In this document: positions 59,443-64,000 of the stretch, piece after piece
Position numbering within the stretch: the first letter of the stretch is position 1
How the letters are laid out: each line of letters opens with the position of its first letter
NCBI GenBank assembly: GCA_964586655.1
Contig: CAZPGY010000006.1
Span: 62,001 to 126,000 of the forward strand
Reading direction: 5' to 3'
Source: JAJYSO01 sp964586655
Lineage (GTDB): Bacteria; Bacteroidota; Bacteroidia; Flavobacteriales; Flavobacteriaceae
Length of the DNA stretch: 64,000 nt
Notes under the pieces: generated by a model
Told to the model about the DNA's origin: nothing
Databases searched by the model: none
The model's input: the letters and a program-made list of their open reading frames with translations, nothing else
Program-made: the position numbers and the translations under genes

Positions 59443-61734
59443 ATGAGAGTACGTCTTTGCTTATATCTACTCCTATTGCCCCTAATGGGATTTGGACAAG
59501 ATTATACGGCCGCCTGGGAAGGTTATTTTTCTTTTTATCACATCAAAGCCTTAGATGCCGGGAATGGTAAACTTTATGCCGCTTCACAAAATGCAATTTT
59601 CACTACCGAGCTAACCGGATTGGCTCAAGAAAAAATTACCACCCTCAACGGACTATCAGGAGATCCCATATCGGCCTTACATTATATTGCCGATAAAAAT
59701 GCGTTGCTAATTGGCTATGAAAGTGGATTGATACAGCTTTATCACCTCGATCAAGGAAGCGTAAACACTTTTATTGATGTTACTCAGCAACCCACCATCA
59801 CCCCGGAAGAGAGGCAAATCAACGGGTTTTATGAACAAGGAGATTTAATTTACATCGCCACCAACTACGGGATTACAAAATTCAACATGATCAATCACGA
59901 ATTTGGCGACACTTATTATATTGGCAATAATGGTCAAAAATTGGGAGTAAATGCCATCGCTTTATTCAATGGTAATATTATTGCCGCCACTGACGGAGGC
60001 GGAATAAGATATGCCGCGCTCAACAATCCCAATATTATAGATTACAACCAATGGAATCAAATAGGAAGCGGGAGCTATAAAAACGTATTTGTTTTTCAAC
60101 AGCAGGTGTATGCTTTATCCCAAGGAAACACCTTGCTTCAACTAAGCGGAGGCGGACTGGTGAATGTACATCAGTTCAATCAATTGGTGCTCGACATAAA
60201 AGCAGGACAAGATTATTTAACGGCCACCCTGCCTCATCAGTTGGTTATATTGGATCAAAATCTGCAGCCCACATCGATTTTTTCTCCCGCCAACATCTCC
60301 GCTTCCTTCACCACCGGAATGACTTATCAGAATCAGCTTTTTGCGGGAAATGAAACTTTCGGATTGCTTTCTGCTCCGGTGAATGACTTGGTAAATTATA
60401 CATTCCTAAGTCCGAACGGTCCCTTGCGGAATGATGTTTTTGCCATGGACAACCGAGGCAGTGAGCTTTGGGTGGCTTTTGGTGCCTATGACTTTTATTA
60501 CAATCCTTATCCCTTAAAAAAACGAGGGCTGAGCCACCTCATAGCAGGACAATGGATTAATATTCCTTATGAAGATTTGCCGCAAGACCGCTCCATCACC
60601 AGTGTAAGCATTAATCCAAATAAACCTTCTCAGGTTTTCTTTTGTTCCTTTCACGATGGCCTGTTAGAAATAGAAGACAATGAGGTAAAAAACTTTTACA
60701 CCACCACAAACAGCGATTTGGAACCCACCGAGCATCCGCAGGAAACTCCGGAAGCCATTCGTTTAGGTCCGGCTATTTTTGACTCTGACGGGAATTTATG
60801 GATGGGGAGTGCCATGAGTTCCTACGGCCTTTTGAAGCTCCCCAAAGGAGGGGGCGCAAACAGCTTTGTAAAATATGACATGTCTGACATGCTCAGTTCG
60901 GTGACCCACAACTATGGCTTTGGTTCTATGGTTATGGACGATGCGGGTAATATTTACATGGCTTCCTACCGCGATGGCATCATTGGATTTAATCCCTCCA
61001 CCGGAGAATTTGCCAAACTCAGAGGTGGTGAAGGCCAAGCCAATCTCCCTTCGAATTATATCACCAGTCTGGCCATGGATCACAATGACCAACTGTGGAT
61101 TGGAACGACCAAAGGACTTCGGGTACTTTATGGAGCTGCCAATATGTTTACCAATCCTCACATTCAAACCCATAATATTGTTTTTCTCGATGACCAAGGG
61201 GTGCCCCAAGAATTATTTGCCAACCTTTCTATTACCGATATTGAAGTAGACGGCAACAATAACAAATGGATCGGTTCAACCGCCGGTGTCTATTATGTTT
61301 CTGCCGACGGACAACAGACCATTCACCATTTTACAACTGAAAACTCTCCCCTTCCCTCCAACAGCATCAACAGCATAAAGATTGATGGAAATTCGGGAGA
61401 TGTCTTCTTAGCAACCGATAAGGGCTTGGTAGCTTTTCACGGCAAAGCTACCACCGCAGCCCAAAACCTTGAACAAATGCGGGCTTATCCCAATCCGGTA
61501 CGTCCTCATTATGAAGGAGTGGTCACCATTGACGGGCTGATGAAAAATACGAACGTAAAGATCACCGATATTGAAGGCAATTTGGTTTATGAAGAGATTT
61601 CCGAAGGCGGAAGTATTCAATGGAACACCACTGCTTTTGGCCAATATAAAGTAGCCTCGGGCGTATATCTGGTCTTGGCTACTTCTGCCGATAACACCGA
61701 AACTAAAGTCACAAAAATCATGATTATCCGCTAA
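59443..61734 (+). CDS. porZ: Type IX secretion system protein PorZ
   Basis: 763 aa. The signal peptide ends MGFGQD (about residue 20), followed by YTAAWEGYFSFYHIKALDAGN, the PorZ N-terminus. Two seven-bladed beta-propellers fill residues about 25-650 (repeats such as YIATNYGITKFN, NLWMGSAMSSYGLLKLP, QLWIGTTKGLRVLYG, NKWIGSTAGVYYVS). The C-terminal 90 residues (MRAYPNPVRPHYEGVVTID, VKITDIEGNLVYE, YLVLATSADNTETKVTKIMII) form a type-A sorting domain. PorZ is part of the surface attachment complex that delivers anionic LPS to T9SS cargo. Its stop overlaps the recO start (TAATG). Confidence 0.93.
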   Translation: MRVRLCLYLLLLPLMGFGQDYTAAWEGYFSFYHIKALDAGNGKLYAASQNAIFTTELTGLAQEKITTLNGLSGDPISALHYIADKNALLIGYESGLIQLYHLDQGSVNTFIDVTQQPTITPEERQINGFYEQGDLIYIATNYGITKFNMINHEFGDTYYIGNNGQKLGVNAIALFNGNIIAATDGGGIRYAALNNPNIIDYNQWNQIGSGSYKNVFVFQQQVYALSQGNTLLQLSGGGLVNVHQFNQLVLDIKAGQDYLTATLPHQLVILDQNLQPTSIFSPANISASFTTGMTYQNQLFAGNETFGLLSAPVNDLVNYTFLSPNGPLRNDVFAMDNRGSELWVAFGAYDFYYNPYPLKKRGLSHLIAGQWINIPYEDLPQDRSITSVSINPNKPSQVFFCSFHDGLLEIEDNEVKNFYTTTNSDLEPTEHPQETPEAIRLGPAIFDSDGNLWMGSAMSSYGLLKLPKGGGANSFVKYDMSDMLSSVTHNYGFGSMVMDDAGNIYMASYRDGIIGFNPSTGEFAKLRGGEGQANLPSNYITSLAMDHNDQLWIGTTKGLRVLYGAANMFTNPHIQTHNIVFLDDQGVPQELFANLSITDIEVDGNNNKWIGSTAGVYYVSADGQQTIHHFTTENSPLPSNSINSIKIDGNSGDVFLATDKGLVAFHGKATTAAQNLEQMRAYPNPVRPHYEGVVTIDGLMKNTNVKITDIEGNLVYEEISEGGSIQWNTTAFGQYKVASGVYLVLATSADNTETKVTKIMIIR

Positions 61735-62450
61735 TGCTTGTACCTACAAAAGCCATTGTCTTGCGCAGCATACGTTATTCTGATGCCGATATGATTGCCA
61801 AGTGCTATACCGCTTCAGACGGCTTGAAATCTTATATGTTGCGCGGCATTTTAAAAAGTAAAAAAGGAAAAATAAAAGCCGCTATGTTTCAAGCTTTTAG
61901 TCAACTTGAAATCATAGCCCGACATAAAAACAAAGGTTCCTTAGAATATATTAAGGAAGCCAAAATCACCGCAATAAACACCGCCATCCGAAGCAATGTG
62001 CAAAAATCATCTATTGCTTTTTTTCTTTCAGAAGTCATTCAAAACGCGGTGCAAGAAGAAGAACAGAACAAAGATTTATACGTCTTTTTAGAAGAGGCTA
62101 TCGCCTGGCTGGAGCAAGAAGACAAAGTTGCCAATTTCCACCTGTTCTTTTTGGTAAAATTTACCCGATATTTGGGAATCTATCCTTGGTTTGAACAAGA
62201 TCAACACCATTTTTTCAATATCAAGAAAGGGCATTCCGAGGCTTCAGAAACGGATCAATATTCAGTGGGCGGTAAAAACTGTGCTTTGTTAAAAAAACTG
62301 ATGTCCCTTGAACCCGAAGAACTCGCCAAACTGAAACTCAACCAAGAAACAAGAAATAAATTTTTGGTTTTCATCCTTTCCTATTATCAAATACAACTTC
62401 AAGGATTTCGGCAACCCAAGTCTTTGGAGGTGCTCAACCAGTTGTTTTGA
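61734..62450 (+). CDS. recO: DNA repair protein RecO
   Basis: 238 aa. The N-terminal OB fold is LVPTKAIVLRSIRYSDADMIAKCYT, and a helical part follows (LSEVIQNAVQEEEQNKDLYVFLEEAIAWL, FLVKFTRYLGIYPWF). RecO helps load RecA onto SSB-coated DNA with RecF/RecR. The zinc-finger cysteines seen in some RecO are absent here, as often in Bacteroidota. The ATG overlaps the porZ stop by one base (TAATG), and porZ-recO adjacency is a known Bacteroidota arrangement. Confidence 0.93.
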   Translation: MLVPTKAIVLRSIRYSDADMIAKCYTASDGLKSYMLRGILKSKKGKIKAAMFQAFSQLEIIARHKNKGSLEYIKEAKITAINTAIRSNVQKSSIAFFLSEVIQNAVQEEEQNKDLYVFLEEAIAWLEQEDKVANFHLFFLVKFTRYLGIYPWFEQDQHHFFNIKKGHSEASETDQYSVGGKNCALLKKLMSLEPEELAKLKLNQETRNKFLVFILSYYQIQLQGFRQPKSLEVLNQLF

Positions 62451-62452
62451 CA

Positions 62453-63355
62453 ATGTTGAAAATTGCCTTTCATCCCATTTTCGAACTCGATTTACCCGAA
62501 AAACACCGCTTTCCCATGGAGAAATACGGACTGCTCCCTCAGCAGCTCTGTTATGAAGGAACGGTAACACAACATAATTTTTTTGAACCCCAACCGGTTG
62601 ACCGCAAATCCATTCTCAGGGTTCACCAGTCTGCTTATGTCAATAATTTTCTAAACCTCAACTTGGATCGAAAAGCCATTAGAAAAATTGGCTTCCCGAT
62701 GACACCGGATTTGGTCAAACGCGAGCAAATCATCCTTGACGGCACCATAAAAGCCAGTAAATATGCTTTGGAAAACGGAATTGGCATGAGTATTTCCGGA
62801 GGCACGCACCACGCCTACCCAGACCGCGGAGAAGGTTTTTGCATGTTTAACGATCAAGCCGTTGCTGCTCGATATCTGCAAGATAAAAAATTGGCCGAAA
62901 AAATTCTTATCATCGACTTAGACGTACATCAAGGAAATGGAACTGCTAAAATCTTTGAGGGCGATTCCAGTGTATTTACTTTTTCTATGCACGGCAAAAA
63001 AAACTACCCTTTTAAGAAAGAGAAATCTGATTTGGATGTCGAACTCGACGACCGGGTGGGAGATGAAATTTATTTAAATAAACTTCAAAAGGTCCTTCCG
63101 CCCCTACTTAAAAAAGTACAACCCGATTTTATTTTTTACCAAAGTGGAGTAGATATATTGGCCACCGATAAGCTCGGCCGCTTAAATTGCAGCCTCAACG
63201 GGTGCAAAGCTCGAGATCAATTTGTTATGCAAACCGTCAAGCAACACGACATTCCTATGGAGGTAAGTATGGGAGGAGGATATTCCAAGGAGATTAAACA
63301 TATTGTAGAAGCCCATGCCAATACTTTTCGAGTGGCTCAAGAAGTTTTTTTCTGA
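62453..63355 (+). CDS. Histone deacetylase family / acetoin utilisation-like hydrolase
   Basis: About 300 aa from the ATG at 62453; a TTG six bases earlier overlaps the recO stop. The zinc hydrolase motifs are intact: GGT-H119-H120-A, FCMFNDQAVAARYL, and D157-V-H159 in IIDLDVHQGNGTA. FTFSMHGKKNYPF and FYQSGVDILATDKLGRLN follow, and the end MEVSMGGGYSKEI matches the family. Members remove acetyl groups from small amines or proteins in the cytoplasm; the substrate is unknown. It starts two bases after recO and probably shares its transcript. Confidence 0.9.
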   Translation: MLKIAFHPIFELDLPEKHRFPMEKYGLLPQQLCYEGTVTQHNFFEPQPVDRKSILRVHQSAYVNNFLNLNLDRKAIRKIGFPMTPDLVKREQIILDGTIKASKYALENGIGMSISGGTHHAYPDRGEGFCMFNDQAVAARYLQDKKLAEKILIIDLDVHQGNGTAKIFEGDSSVFTFSMHGKKNYPFKKEKSDLDVELDDRVGDEIYLNKLQKVLPPLLKKVQPDFIFYQSGVDILATDKLGRLNCSLNGCKARDQFVMQTVKQHDIPMEVSMGGGYSKEIKHIVEAHANTFRVAQEVFF

Positions 63356-63807
63356 TATCCCAAAAAATTCACCGCAAATTAAGGGGTAATTAAGTAGCTT
63401 GCATATTATCAAGGAACTAAGGGTATAAATAGACAAAATATAAAGGCTCAAATTTGGGCTATGGAGAATTCCTATTGCTTGGGTTTATGGGACTCAAATA
63501 CAGTTCAAAGCTATGCACTTTCAGTGCATCAACTTTAGCTTCTAAAAATTTTAAGCTACAAATGGTACGAATTTTCACAAAACAATTCGTGTGAATTTGT
63601 GTCATTCGTGGCTACTTTAAAATTGGACTTTCAATCCATAATGGTTTATTTTGACGTCTTTATTTCGATGACACTCAATACAGGTTTCGTTGCAAACCCT
63701 TTGCAGTCCCGTAGGTATGGGACAGCTACAGGATTTGACGCACTTCGGTAAACTCAGCATACCCCCTCAAATCCGCCTAAAATAAATCTCATGAATTTTC
63801 CGGGTTA
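63356..63807 (+). repeat. Family-C element, copy 3, carrying a nested family-G element
   Basis: The left end AAAAAATTCACCGCAAATT and right end TGAATTTTCCGGGTTA match copy 1 at 21787. Within it, 63489-63646 is a family-G insert flanked by TTTAT on both sides (GGGTTTATGG and GGTTTATTTT). Compared with copy 1 it also has extra stretches: TCGATGACACTCAATACAGG (shared with copy 2) and CACTTCGGTAAACTCAGC. It begins right after the deacetylase stop. Confidence 0.78.
63489..63646 (+). repeat. Family-G element, uninterrupted copy nested in family C
   Basis: About 158 bases absent from family-C copy 1 and present in inverted orientation at 26113-26440. It includes CTATGCACTTTCAGTGCATC (a stem) and CACAAAACAATTCGTGTGAA. 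It provides the empty-site reference for the family-B insertion at 26196-26365. Confidence 0.75.
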
Positions 63808-63831
63808 TTTTCTTGTTAGTGAGAGCGTATA

Positions 63832-64000
63832 ATACCGAAAAGCCCTACAAGTTAGTTCAGTGTTTAGGACTAAACTTCAAGTTTCAGCATTGACCCTGTA
63901 TATATGAAGGCTCATAGTCATGGCTATGCCTGCCGATAAGATAGATTTTTTGCCTCGATACCCTAATTCTATCTCTTTTATGTTGGCAACCCAGGAGCTC
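63832..64000 (+). repeat. Family-B element running to or past the window end
   Basis: Begins ATACCGAAAAGCCCTAC, then AGTTAGTTCAGTGTTTAGG, then GGCTCATAGTCATGGCTATG and TAGATTTTTTGCCTCGAT. The order of blocks matches family B; no right-hand GGTAT end is seen, so it is cut by the window or truncated. Confidence 0.6.

Overview
The window reads as chromosomal DNA of a member of the Bacteroidota, most likely a flavobacterium-like bacterium. It carries type IX secretion (T9SS) genes (porZ, a PorP/SprF-family gene) and secreted proteins ending in T9SS sorting domains. It also has a TonB-dependent receptor with a carboxypeptidase-like domain, Bacteroidota-style Dxs, MutS and ParC/ParE, and promoters of the TTTG / TAnnTTTG type. 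The two clearest promoters precede stable RNAs: tRNA-Gly (TTTG-N18-TAAATTTG) and SRP RNA (TTTG-N19-TATCTTTG). No CRISPR array, complete IS, prophage or rRNA operon was seen.

Layout. 1-8.6 kb holds housekeeping metabolism: a truncated bifunctional nuclease gene, a transaldolase-like aldolase, an SDR, gcvT followed by an epimerase-like gene with no normal start codon, then tadA, dxs and a thioesterase. 8.7-16.5 kb is an envelope and secretion region: two paralogous carboxypeptidase-regulatory-domain proteins, then a secreted subtilisin-like protease and a BspA-like repeat protein. The protease signal peptide is interrupted by an 11-G tract, a candidate phase-variation switch. 16.7-23.3 kb holds mrcA (PBP1A), truA, an MsbA-like ABC exporter and an SGNH/PKD T9SS substrate. 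23.7-31.5 kb has the 5-oxoprolinase operon pxpABC, a DUF2891 lipoprotein, an unknown secreted protein, a small GldL-like protein, a ComM/YifB ATPase and a DUF3332 lipoprotein. 31.7-36.9 kb has mutS, tRNA-Gly, tRNA-Leu, a muramidase without signal peptide and a small beta-barrel. 37-48 kb is almost all minus strand: trxA, a PaaG-like isomerase, parC, parE, a PorP/SprF plus type-B T9SS substrate pair, a PcaF/PaaJ-like thiolase and an FAD monooxygenase. 48.6-54.3 kb has ndh, an NlpE/META lipoprotein, the SRP RNA, a glutaminyl-peptide cyclotransferase and a beta-helix lipoprotein. 54.4-59.2 kb is a probable copper-uptake cluster (Met-rich lipoprotein, OprC-like receptor, small Cys/His protein) plus a THC0290_0291-like protein. 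59.4-63.4 kb is porZ-recO-histone deacetylase.

The intergenic spaces are rich in short, non-coding, interspersed elements. At least three families have inverted ends, referred to here as B, C and G. They are nested: B lies inside G at 26.1-26.4 kb, and G lies inside C at 63.4-63.8 kb. Comparing filled and empty copies defines their ends. Several ends lie directly at gene starts (22038, 16682).

How the genes work together. Many products pass through the Sec pathway with an A-Q cleavage site, and a glutaminyl cyclase is present that could convert the new N-terminal Gln to pyroglutamate. T9SS substrates of type A (protease, BspA-like, SGNH) and type B (410 aa protein with its PorP/SprF partner) share the window with the T9SS component PorZ.
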